A DNA stretch of 12,004 nucleotides from J061 sp003695725 [NCBI: Candidatus Schekmanbacteria bacterium] (GTDB taxonomy: Bacteria; Schekmanbacteria; GWA2-38-11): the NCBI GenBank assembly GCA_003695725.1, contig RFHX01000106.1:1-12004 (forward strand), in the 5' to 3' direction. The notes below the pieces were generated by a model that was given only the letters and a program-made list of their open reading frames with translations, did no database searches and was not told the origin of the DNA. Made by a program: the position numbers and the translations under genes. Position 1 is the stretch's first letter, and each line of letters starts with the position of its first letter. This document shows positions 1-6,361 of the stretch, one piece after another.

Positions 1-339
1 AATAAGTATCCATACAATAATGGACATATTATGATAGCACCTTACAGGCATATAAATGACATAACTGCCCTTACTAATGAAGAATACTGTGAAATGTTCA
101 ATCTTTTAAAAAAAGTTATAAAAACACTCAACAATATTATGAAACCAGACGGCTACAATATCGGCTTCAATCTCGGCAAAACTGCAGGTGCAGGATTTGA
201 TGAACATCTTCATCTGCATATCGTACCACGATGGAATGGTGATACAAATTTTATGCCTGTCATCGCCGATGTAAAAGTAATGCCTGAATATATTGAAAAA
301 ACATATCAAAAAATAATCGAAGAAATAAAAAAACTGTAA
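1..339 (+). CDS. HIT-family nucleotide hydrolase/transferase (5' end outside window)
   Basis: The C-terminal 112 residues of a histidine-triad protein; the reading frame is open from base 1, so the ATG at 31 is an internal methionine, not the start. The HIT signature HLHLHIVPRW is at visible residues 69-78. The triad is H69, H71 and H73, with the central histidine expected to be the nucleotidylated catalytic residue by analogy with Fhit. It is preceded by NIGFNLGKTAGAG (residues 53-65), the usual phosphate-loop side of the family. Such cytosolic enzymes cleave dinucleoside polyphosphates (Ap4A/Ap3A) or nucleoside phosphoramidates. The W-N-G-D-T-N-F-M-P sequence after the triad resembles Ap4A-phosphorylase/Fhit-like branches more than Hint, but the substrate is inference. 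The stop is 17 nt from the stop of the convergent HAD gene; I see no hairpin between them. Confidence 0.93.
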   Translation, partial: NKYPYNNGHIMIAPYRHINDITALTNEEYCEMFNLLKKVIKTLNNIMKPDGYNIGFNLGKTAGAGFDEHLHLHIVPRWNGDTNFMPVIADVKVMPEYIEKTYQKIIEEIKKL

Positions 340-356
340 TTCATCATAATCAAAAA

Positions 357-1025
357 TCAAATAAAAGGAGTGGATTCGAGGTAGGGCTTGATATCTAGAA
401 TTTTTTTAACAACATAATCAGCAATCTTTTCTACATTCCTTCCTAACCTTTTATTAGAAAAGTTGTCGATTAAGACAGTAGTCATCCCCTTCTTTTTTGC
501 AGTACTCACATTTTCAGCCATATCATCAATAAAAAGATAATTGTAATCAGTTCCGTTTCCAAAACTACTCATTAGTTTGTCAAATCCATAAGGATGTGGC
601 TTAGCAATATAGTCCATTGAAACAATGTCAAATATTTTTGAAAAATGTCTCTTTATCCCAAGTGCGTTTAATATTCGCTCTGCATAGAAAGATGCACCAT
701 TTGTAAATATTACCTTTTCCCCTTTTAGTTCTGAAAGAAGCAAATCTAAATCATTATCTTTTTTGAGAATACTTTCAATTTCCACATCGTGGACATATCT
801 AAGATATTCATCAGGTGCTAAATTGAAATTCACCATAAGGCCGCGCAATGTTGTTCCATATCTTCGCATATACTCTAATCTTATGTTATCTATCTTATCC
901 TCTTGAAAGCCCATCTTTTCTTTAAGAAACAGATTTATTTTGTTGTTTACTTGGGTAAAAATTCCCATCTCCTCGGGGTATAATGTATTATCGAGATCGA
1001 TGATTATCTTATTTTTTGCCCACAT
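357..1025 (-). CDS. HAD-superfamily hydrolase, pyrimidine 5'-nucleotidase-like
   Basis: A 222-residue HAD hydrolase with all four motifs. Motif I is IIIDLDNTLY (residues 7-16; D10 predicted nucleophile, D12 general acid/base). Motif II is the FTNG stretch (T108). Motif III is K142 in AKPHP, and motif IV is FIDD with D167 and D168 for Mg2+. The DLDNTLYP form of motif I and the helical cap at roughly residues 20-95 fit the Sdt1/pyrimidine 5'-nucleotidase branch (subfamily IA), which dephosphorylates pyrimidine nucleotides or other small phosphates. The substrate cannot be read from sequence. Length is normal for a complete protein. The ATG at 1025 places motif I seven residues in, as usual, although the upstream ribosome binding site is weak. 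It lies 26 nt downstream of rsmE on the same strand, so the two are probably co-transcribed. Confidence 0.88.
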   Translation of the reverse strand: MWAKNKIIIDLDNTLYPEEMGIFTQVNNKINLFLKEKMGFQEDKIDNIRLEYMRRYGTTLRGLMVNFNLAPDEYLRYVHDVEIESILKKDNDLDLLLSELKGEKVIFTNGASFYAERILNALGIKRHFSKIFDIVSMDYIAKPHPYGFDKLMSSFGNGTDYNYLFIDDMAENVSTAKKKGMTTVLIDNFSNKRLGRNVEKIADYVVKKILDIKPYLESTPFI

Positions 1026-1051
1026 TCTATAATTCTTTTATTGAAAAAATC

Positions 1052-1792
1052 TTACCTTAAATCACCTAACAGATGCTGGAAAATTGCAGTTAACGAAATT
1101 GCAGCTGTTTCAGTTCTTAATATTCTTTCACCTGCCTTTACTACATAAAATCCAGTCTTTTTGGCTAATTCTAATTCTTCTTCGCTGAAGCCGCCTTCAG
1201 GACCAATAACAATACAAATTTCTTTGCAATCTTTCAATGACTGCAAAATATCGGATAGTCTAAAATCGTAATGATAGTTGGAGAAAATAATTTTTCCACA
1301 AATTTTTCTATATTCTTTCATAATTGTTTCAAAATCGGTGAATCTATCAATAGACAATAATTCAGCACGCCTGCATTGTTTCGATGCTTTAATGACCAAA
1401 TCTGTCCACTTATGGGCTTTTCTTTGCTTTTTTTCACGCTCTTCAAGAGTAATAGATTTATCGGATTTAAATGGTACGATTTTTTTGACACCAAGCTCAA
1501 CAGCTTTTTCAATTATCAATTCCATCCTTTCTTTTGCAGGTAATGCCTGACAAAGAATTATTTTTACCGGAGATTCTATATTTCCCTCTATTTTTTCAAT
1601 TACAGTTGCAAAAATCTCTGTATCTCCTCTTTCAAGCCTTCCTCTATAAAAATTGTCATTGCAATCTGCAAATGTAAAAGCTTCTCCAAATCTTATTTTC
1701 CATTTCTTCAATATAGATTTAGAATTTTCATCAAAATAAACTTTGCCTCCAATATTTATTTCCTTTGAACAGGTTATAATTTTATTTGACAT
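1052..1792 (-). CDS. rsmE: 16S rRNA (uracil-1498-N3)-methyltransferase RsmE
   Basis: RsmE (SPOUT superfamily) transfers a methyl group from S-adenosylmethionine to N3 of U1498 in 16S rRNA, at the decoding site. From the ATG at 1792 the protein has 246 residues, the usual size. An N-terminal PUA-like domain (about 1-70) is followed by a knotted SPOUT domain. Motifs seen: ELGVKKIVP (99-107), KASKQCRR (135-142), the SAM-site loop IGPEGGFS (196-203) and RILRTETAA (223-231). The frame stays open to a GTG at 1825, giving 11 more residues. I prefer 1792 because the remaining N-terminus aligns with the short N-terminus typical of the family; neither start has a strong ribosome binding site. Conserved motifs leave little doubt about function. 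It is divergent from the rhodanese gene and 26 nt upstream of the HAD gene. Confidence 0.95.
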   Translation of the reverse strand: MSNKIITCSKEINIGGKVYFDENSKSILKKWKIRFGEAFTFADCNDNFYRGRLERGDTEIFATVIEKIEGNIESPVKIILCQALPAKERMELIIEKAVELGVKKIVPFKSDKSITLEEREKKQRKAHKWTDLVIKASKQCRRAELLSIDRFTDFETIMKEYRKICGKIIFSNYHYDFRLSDILQSLKDCKEICIVIGPEGGFSEEELELAKKTGFYVVKAGERILRTETAAISLTAIFQHLLGDLR

Positions 1793-1886
1793 ATTTTTTA
1801 GCTCTAAATATAGATAAGACTGCACTTTATTTATATCAATTTATTCAATTTTGTTCCTCTAAAAAACAGAAGAAAGGATAGAAGCA

Positions 1887-2252
1887 ATGGAAAAAAAGAC
1901 TGTTTTAGAGCTTATCGAAGAAGCAAAAAAAGATGTAGATGCAGTAACGGCAGAATCCTTAAATGAATCTATCAGCAAAAATAATACTCCGATTATTCTT
2001 GATGTTAGGGAAAAGGAAGAATTAGATTCGGGGAAAATAAAAAATTCTCTTCACATACCACGCGGTATGCTTGAATTCCTCATCGAAACAAAAGTTCCTG
2101 ATAAAGAAAGAGAAATCGTAGTTTACTGCGCTAAAGGACCCAGAAGCGCATTAGCCGGTAAAACATTGAAACTGCTTGGCTACAAAAATGTTTCCTTTTT
2201 AGCAGGCGGCTTTGATGAATGGTGCAAAAGAAATTTGGAAGTAGAAAAGTAA
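1887..2252 (+). CDS. Single-domain rhodanese-like sulfurtransferase
   Basis: A 121-residue protein with one rhodanese domain (about residues 18-117), similar in size to PspE/GlpE-type enzymes plus a short charged N-terminal helix. The active-site loop CAKGPRS spans residues 81-87. C81 is the predicted persulfide-forming cysteine, and the CxxGxRS form matches catalytically competent rhodaneses. Also seen are the family landmarks ILDVREKEE (37-45), the HIPRG turn (56-60) and the C-terminal FLAGGFDEW (104-112). No signal peptide, so a cytosolic location is expected. Physiological sulfur donor and acceptor are unknown. An AGAAAGGA ribosome binding site precedes the ATG. It is the only complete plus-strand gene in the window: divergent from rsmE and directly convergent with the methyltransferase gene, with no base between the two stop codons. 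Confidence 0.93.
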   Translation: MEKKTVLELIEEAKKDVDAVTAESLNESISKNNTPIILDVREKEELDSGKIKNSLHIPRGMLEFLIETKVPDKEREIVVYCAKGPRSALAGKTLKLLGYKNVSFLAGGFDEWCKRNLEVEK

Positions 2253-2771
2253 TTAGAATTTTTCTGCAATAAGACTGGCTACAGCAGTTTCTCCATTCAA
2301 AACGCATTCTCTATAAAAATGAATCCTGAATTCCAAAAAAGATTTCAGCAATTCATTTTCTTTTAAAACATGCTCGGGATTTCTTGGTCTCCCTTGATAT
2401 TTTAAATTCTCAACTGTAAATGTCTGATACATCAACATACCGCCTTTTTTTAGCCATTTTTTTATCCTTTGAAATAATGAGCGCTGTAAATAATAAAAAC
2501 AGATTATTGCATCATAAGATTCGTCAGGAGGATTAAATTCATTTTTTTCAAGGTCGCACCTGAACACATTGATTTTTAATTTTCTTCTTTCAGCTTCGGC
2601 AAGTGCCTTTCTTATTGAATCTTCGGAAATCTCTACTCCATCAACTCGAAATCCTGCTTCTGAAAGAAAAATAGCATTACGGCCTTCTCCCATAGCAATA
2701 TCCAAAACTCTGCCTTTATGAGGGAGATAGTCGATGTAATCTTTTAAAAATTTAACAGGTTCTTTATTCAT
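2253..2771 (-). CDS. Class I SAM-dependent methyltransferase (TehB-like)
   Basis: A 172-residue small-molecule-type Rossmann methyltransferase, counted from the ATG at 2771. Motif I is VLDIAMGEGRN (22-32), the SAM-binding glycine loop. The acidic end of strand beta2 is in VDGVEIS (43-49; E47), D73 follows strand beta3, and YDAIICFYYL (86-95) is the motif IV region. The GEGRNA loop and the YQTFTVENLKYQGRPRNP stretch (115-132) resemble TehB-like/tellurite-resistance-type methyltransferases; the substrate is not deducible, and tellurite need not be involved. A TTG at 2777 would add two residues. The ATG is preferred, though both lack a good ribosome binding site. It lies 66 nt downstream of motB with a perfect TATAAT in that gap, so it may have its own promoter. 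Confidence 0.85.
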   Translation of the reverse strand: MNKEPVKFLKDYIDYLPHKGRVLDIAMGEGRNAIFLSEAGFRVDGVEISEDSIRKALAEAERRKLKINVFRCDLEKNEFNPPDESYDAIICFYYLQRSLFQRIKKWLKKGGMLMYQTFTVENLKYQGRPRNPEHVLKENELLKSFLEFRIHFYRECVLNGETAVASLIAEKF

Positions 2772-2797
2772 TTCCAATACTCAGAAAGTCAGGAATA

Positions 2798-2803
2798 ATT
2801 ATA
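2798..2803 (-). promoter_or_regulatory. Possible -10 element for the methyltransferase gene
   Basis: On the minus strand the motB-methyltransferase gap contains an exact TATAAT, placing a start of transcription about 20 nt before the methyltransferase ATG at 2771. No recognisable TTGACA-like -35 lies 16-18 nt upstream (that stretch is a T/C-rich run), and there is no extended -10 TG. In DNA this AT-rich a chance match is quite possible. Confidence 0.25.
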
Positions 2804-2843
2804 ACTGATATAAGAACAAAAAAGGGAAAAATGTGAAAGGATA

Positions 2844-3722
2844 TTATTCTGAATTTTCTTTGTTGATTTTTAAAAGGCTTGCAAATTCTCCTTCATCTAA
2901 AAAGTCTTTATTAGATATTACTTCTATACTTTTGTTTTTTGCCTCTGCATCTTTTTTATTTTTCGAACCAACAATAAGTATGCTTACCCTTCTATTTATT
3001 GGGTCATAAGGGTCTTCTTCGTTTAATGGCAATGTATCTGCAAGACTTACGACTTTTAATATCTTTGATGCTTCAATACCATTCTTAATTAATGCCCTTC
3101 TTACAGCATTCGCCCTGTCGGCTGACAACTCCCAATTTGTATAATCTTCATCAGAATATTGATAAGAATCTGTGTGTCCTTCAATAATAATTTTTGCATC
3201 GATATTTTTTAAACTTTCAGAAACAACATCTACTATTTTATTTCCAACTTGTACTAGATTTGCTTTTCCCAATTCAAACATAGGACTTCCAATCTTATCA
3301 ACCAATTCCATCCGAATACCTTCATCAGTAACCTTTATAAGAACTTGATTTTTTAACTCTCCAAGCTCCTGCTGTATCATATCAGCTATCTGATTTGCTA
3401 TCTTGACTTTTTTTATTTCTTCTTTGATAGATTGCTCTTCCTTCTCGCCAACTGAAATTATGTCGCCAGGCAGGACTGACATTCCTTTTCCGCCGCCTGC
3501 TTTGTCTCCTTTGAAGATTGAATAGCTTCTAAAATATTCTGCTACTCCCTTTTTTGCCTGAATTGACATCATAGCAACAAGCCACAAAACCAGAAAGAGT
3601 GCCATCATTGCTGTTACAAAATCAGCATATGCAACCTTCCATGCACCGCCATGATGGCCTCCATGAACAGTTTTTTTAATCTTTTTGATAATTATTGGAT
3701 TGCCGCTTCCTTCCTCAGGCAT
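2844..3722 (-). CDS. motB: Flagellar motor stator protein MotB
   Basis: MotB anchors the flagellar stator to peptidoglycan and carries the ion-binding aspartate. The 292-residue protein has a short basic, His/Gly-rich cytoplasmic N-terminus (1-28). One transmembrane helix follows (about 30-52), containing AYADFVTAMMALFLVLW with D34 at the position of E. coli Asp32. Next come a periplasmic linker/plug region (about 55-125) and an OmpA-like peptidoglycan-binding domain (about 130-252). In that domain are IIIEGHTDS (178-186), NWELSADRANAVRR (196-209) and NRRVSILI (243-250). A charged tail of about 40 residues, ending near SLLKINKENSE, extends beyond the domain. An AAGGG ribosome binding site precedes the ATG, 14 nt after the motA stop, so the pair is co-transcribed. 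Proton rather than sodium use is inferred from overall similarity to MotB. Confidence 0.96.
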   Translation of the reverse strand: MPEEGSGNPIIIKKIKKTVHGGHHGGAWKVAYADFVTAMMALFLVLWLVAMMSIQAKKGVAEYFRSYSIFKGDKAGGGKGMSVLPGDIISVGEKEEQSIKEEIKKVKIANQIADMIQQELGELKNQVLIKVTDEGIRMELVDKIGSPMFELGKANLVQVGNKIVDVVSESLKNIDAKIIIEGHTDSYQYSDEDYTNWELSADRANAVRRALIKNGIEASKILKVVSLADTLPLNEEDPYDPINRRVSILIVGSKNKKDAEAKNKSIEVISNKDFLDEGEFASLLKINKENSE

Positions 3723-3736
3723 ATTTTAACCCTTTT

Positions 3737-4594
3737 TTATGCTGCTTTTTTCTTTCTTACCTTTTCTTCCAATTCTTTGAAGGACGGTTTTGTATCACTA
3801 TATAGAACTCGCCTTCCATACTCAACAGCCATTTGAGGAGGAACTTCCTTCGCAAAAGCAAGAATTGAGCATTTTATCACTTCGAGATACTTGCTTTCTT
3901 CCTTTGCCTTCAACTCAAGATGGCTTCCTATTGGACCTACAATTCCGTAACACAAAAGTATTCCAAGAAAAGTTCCCACTAATGCCGCTGCAACGCTATG
4001 CCCTATTACTTCCGGAGATTCATCCATTTTACCCATTGTAATAACAACACCAAGGACTGCGGCAACTATACCAAAACCGGGAAGAGAATCTCCTACTTTT
4101 GTAATTATGGAGGGGCTTGTTTCTGCCTCAGCATGGTGCGTCTCTAATTCAACATCCATCATATCTTCAAGGTCAGAGGGTTTTACTCCAACAATATAGA
4201 CACGCAAATTATCACATAAAAACTTCAAAGCATGGTGATTGGAAAGAACACTAGGATATTTCTTGAAAAGTTCGCTCTTGTCCGGCGCTTCTATATCACT
4301 TTCTATATGTAAAACGCCTTCTTTTCTGATTTTTACAAATATATCATATAGGAGATTGAGAAGTTCAAGATAGGCTTTTTTATCATATGCGGAGCCTTTA
4401 AAAACAGTAGGTATCTTTTTTACAATATCGCTTAAGATTGAGGGAGGACATGTTACAATTAATGACCCCAATGCGGCACCGCCAATAATAATCAATTCTG
4501 CTGGCTGAATGAGTACTGAAAGATTTCCATGTTCTAAAAGATAACCTGAAATGATAGAGCCGATTACTACTACAATCCCTATAATAGCAAACAT
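3737..4594 (-). CDS. motA: Flagellar motor stator protein MotA
   Basis: MotA is the membrane ion-channel subunit that, with MotB, couples ion flow to rotation of the flagellar rotor. The 285-residue protein has the expected four-helix plan: helices at about 3-22 and 30-50, a large cytoplasmic loop (about 52-165), and helices at about 172-190 and 200-222, then a charged C-terminal tail. Residues known in E. coli to contact the rotor or the channel are conserved at nearly the same positions: R90 and E98 in the loop, P172 and P221 (E. coli P173 and P222). GDSLPGFGIVAAVLGVV marks helix 3. This full-length form resembles proton-type MotA rather than the shorter PomA. The ribosome binding site AGGGATG lies about 10 nt before the ATG. 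It is first gene of a motA-motB pair after the largest gap in the window. Confidence 0.96.
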   Translation of the reverse strand: MFAIIGIVVVIGSIISGYLLEHGNLSVLIQPAELIIIGGAALGSLIVTCPPSILSDIVKKIPTVFKGSAYDKKAYLELLNLLYDIFVKIRKEGVLHIESDIEAPDKSELFKKYPSVLSNHHALKFLCDNLRVYIVGVKPSDLEDMMDVELETHHAEAETSPSIITKVGDSLPGFGIVAAVLGVVITMGKMDESPEVIGHSVAAALVGTFLGILLCYGIVGPIGSHLELKAKEESKYLEVIKCSILAFAKEVPPQMAVEYGRRVLYSDTKPSFKELEEKVRKKKAA

Positions 4595-4626
4595 ATCAAT
4601 TCATCCCTGAATTTTTAGTTATTCAT

Positions 4627-4654
4627 TTATTCGGTTATATACGCCAATAGTTTA
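4627..4654 (-). promoter_or_regulatory. Possible sigma-28 (FliA)-type promoter upstream of motA
   Basis: In the minus-strand direction TAAA (4654-4651) is followed after 15 nt by ACCGAATA, close to the -35/-10 arrangement TAAA-N15-GCCGATAA of the flagellar sigma factor. The -35 core is exact; the -10 matches 5 of 8 bases without a gap, or 7 of 8 if one extra A is allowed. Transcription would begin near 4620, about 26 nt before the motA ATG. Late flagellar stator genes are classically FliA-dependent, which makes the site plausible, but the match is imperfect and the region is AT-rich. Confidence 0.35.
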
Positions 4655-4806
4655 ACTCTTTATCCAATCTTTAATTTGAAAAGATTTTTTGACTAAAAGC
4701 ACTATCGGAAAGGAAGAAAAAATACTTTACTTTTTCCATTTAAAAAAACAAAAAGATAATCTGTGAAACTAAACTATAGGGCTATTTTCTTCAAAAGGAG
4801 AAAGAC

Positions 4807-5226
4807 TCAATCGCCACAGACTTGGACAACTATTTTTCTTCTTCTATGTCTATTGTCAAAATCAATGCAAACTATTTGCTGCCAAGTCCCTAAGGAAAGA
4901 TTTTTATCTATCAATGGAATTGACAGAGAAGCACCGATAAGTGCCGCACGAACATGGGCAAAGCCGTTTCCGTCTCCCCAGCGCGCATCGTGGGAGTAAT
5001 GAATATTTTCAGGAGCTATTCTTTCAATCGCTTCCTTCAAATCCTGAATAGCGCCTGATTCATATTCGATAGTAGTTAATCCAGCAGTAGCTCCGGGTAT
5101 AAAAACAACAACAATTCCGTTCGTTATTTTTGAATTATATACTGCTTTTTCAACCCTGCCAGTTATATCAACAATGTCGCAATATCCTTTTGTATTAATC
5201 TCTAAAATCTCACTATACGAAGGCAT
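4807..5226 (-). CDS. yjbQ: YjbQ/UPF0047-family protein (secondary thiamine-phosphate synthase-like)
   Basis: A 139-residue, full-length member of the YjbQ (UPF0047) family. Landmarks: FIPGATAGLTTIEYE (42-56), DGNGFAHVRAALIGAS (85-100; H91 in the putative metal/active site) and the highly conserved LGTWQQIV (112-119), followed by an arginine-rich strand, RHRRRKIVVQV (126-136). E. coli YjbQ has weak thiamine-phosphate synthase activity; the true function of the family is unsettled, so thiamine should not be taken as its role. The aromatic residue before AHVRAAL, where other members have His, is to my recollection normal in this branch. It starts 12 nt after the leuB stop with an AAGGG ribosome binding site, so it is probably the last gene of the leu operon. 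No clear terminator hairpin follows it. Confidence 0.9.
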   Translation of the reverse strand: MPSYSEILEINTKGYCDIVDITGRVEKAVYNSKITNGIVVVFIPGATAGLTTIEYESGAIQDLKEAIERIAPENIHYSHDARWGDGNGFAHVRAALIGASLSIPLIDKNLSLGTWQQIVCIDFDNRHRRRKIVVQVCGD

Positions 5227-5238
5227 AGAGGACCCTTT

Positions 5239-6309
5239 TTACAAATTCTCAGCAACTAAAGAGGACATTTTTCTTGTTCCTACAATTTTGCCTCTTCCAT
5301 TATAAATATCTTTTGTGCGAAATCCCTTTTTTAAAACTTTCTCTACAGCCCTTTCAATAGCAGATGCTTCTTCTTCATAGGATAATGAATATCGCAACAT
5401 CATCGCCGCTGAAAGAATTGTTGCCAATGGATTCGCAATGTCTTTGCCTGCAATATCAGGAGCGCTTCCATGGACCGGTTCATACAAAGCTGCCTTTTCC
5501 CCGATACTTGCCGAAGAGAGCATACCTATAGATCCTGTTATCATTGCGGCTTCATCACTGATTATATCACCAAAAAGATTAGGTGTAAGAATAACATCGA
5601 ATTGTGCAGGATCTCTTATAATCTGCATTGCGCAATTGTCTACATACATATGAGACAACTCAATATGAGAAAAATTGTTATGCACATCTTCAACTACATC
5701 TCTCCAAAGACGTGAACATTCGAGGACATTTGCTTTATCAACAGATACAACTTTTCTTTTTCTCCTCTCTGCTATTTTAAATGCCGTTTCTGCAATTCGT
5801 CTTATCGTAGCTTCATCATAAACCATCGTATTAAAAGCTTTTTTCCCTTTTTTTTCTTTTTTTATGCCGCGAGGTTTTCCATAATAGATTCCAGAATTTA
5901 ATTCACGTACAACGACAAAGTCCACATTTTTAAGGACAGAGCTTTTTAATGTAGACGAAGATATTAGAGGACGGAAAATTTTTGCAGGTCTGATATTTGC
6001 ATAAAGACCAAGTTTTTTTCTTATTTCCAAGAGTCCTGATTCAGGCCTCATTTTGCCTGTTAGTTTATCCCATTTAGGTCCTCCAACGGCCCCCAAGAGT
6101 ATCACTCCACATTCCTTGCATGCTTTCAAAGTATCATCAGGCAAGGGGGTGCTTCTTTTATCGATTGCAATACCACCTATTAGCTTTTCTTCATAATCAA
6201 ATTTTATCTGAAATCTTTTCCCAACAGCGTCCAATACTTCGATAGCGCCTTCTACCACCTCTGGGCCAACCCCATCGCCGGGTAATACAACTATCTTTTC
6301 TTTCCTCAT
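5239..6309 (-). CDS. leuB: 3-isopropylmalate dehydrogenase
   Basis: LeuB oxidises and decarboxylates (2R,3S)-3-isopropylmalate with NAD+ to 2-ketoisocaproate, the third step of leucine synthesis. At 356 residues it is complete. Seen are the N-terminal VVLPGDGVGPEV (7-18) and the substrate arginines R97 and R107 in the LLEIRKKLGLYANIRP segment. Also present are R135 in RELNSGIYYG, Y142, K192 in VDKANVLE, and metal aspartates D224, D248 and D252. EPVHGSAPDIAGKDIANP (277-294) is the cofactor region typical of NAD-dependent IPMDH. The usual RELTGGIYFG reads RELNSGIYYG here, and a lysine-rich stretch (150-157) follows. Leucine context makes homoisocitrate or tartrate dehydrogenase unlikely. A GGAG ribosome binding site precedes the ATG. 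It is separated from leuD by the GH57 gene. Confidence 0.96.
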   Translation of the reverse strand: MRKEKIVVLPGDGVGPEVVEGAIEVLDAVGKRFQIKFDYEEKLIGGIAIDKRSTPLPDDTLKACKECGVILLGAVGGPKWDKLTGKMRPESGLLEIRKKLGLYANIRPAKIFRPLISSSTLKSSVLKNVDFVVVRELNSGIYYGKPRGIKKEKKGKKAFNTMVYDEATIRRIAETAFKIAERRKRKVVSVDKANVLECSRLWRDVVEDVHNNFSHIELSHMYVDNCAMQIIRDPAQFDVILTPNLFGDIISDEAAMITGSIGMLSSASIGEKAALYEPVHGSAPDIAGKDIANPLATILSAAMMLRYSLSYEEEASAIERAVEKVLKKGFRTKDIYNGRGKIVGTRKMSSLVAENL

Positions 6310-6361
6310 TAATCGCTCTCCATCTTTTGTTGCATATTAAAAAATGGACATTAATAAATCA

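Noticed and set aside
1793-1825. GTG start at 1825 for rsmE, adding 11 residues
   Set aside because: The added residues have no counterpart in the short RsmE N-terminus, and there is no ribosome binding site before the GTG. The ATG at 1792 gives the usual length.
4666-4686. AATCTTT/AAAGATT inverted repeat followed by a T-run on the plus strand, resembling a terminator
   Set aside because: The arms are nearly all A/T, and no plus-strand gene ends nearby. Read on the minus strand, where the genes are, no T-run follows the stem. Probably chance in AT-rich DNA.
4951-4996. YjbQ lacking one His of an N-x-H-x-H site (GNGFAHVRA)
   Set aside because: An aromatic residue at this position followed by AHVRAAL is, as far as I recall, usual in one branch of the family, so I do not count it as loss of a key residue.
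4763-4999. 78-codon plus-strand frame over the yjbQ 3' end and its spacer
   Set aside because: About 80 percent of it is antisense to the well-conserved yjbQ, it has no recognisable domain, and its composition is that of a shadow frame.
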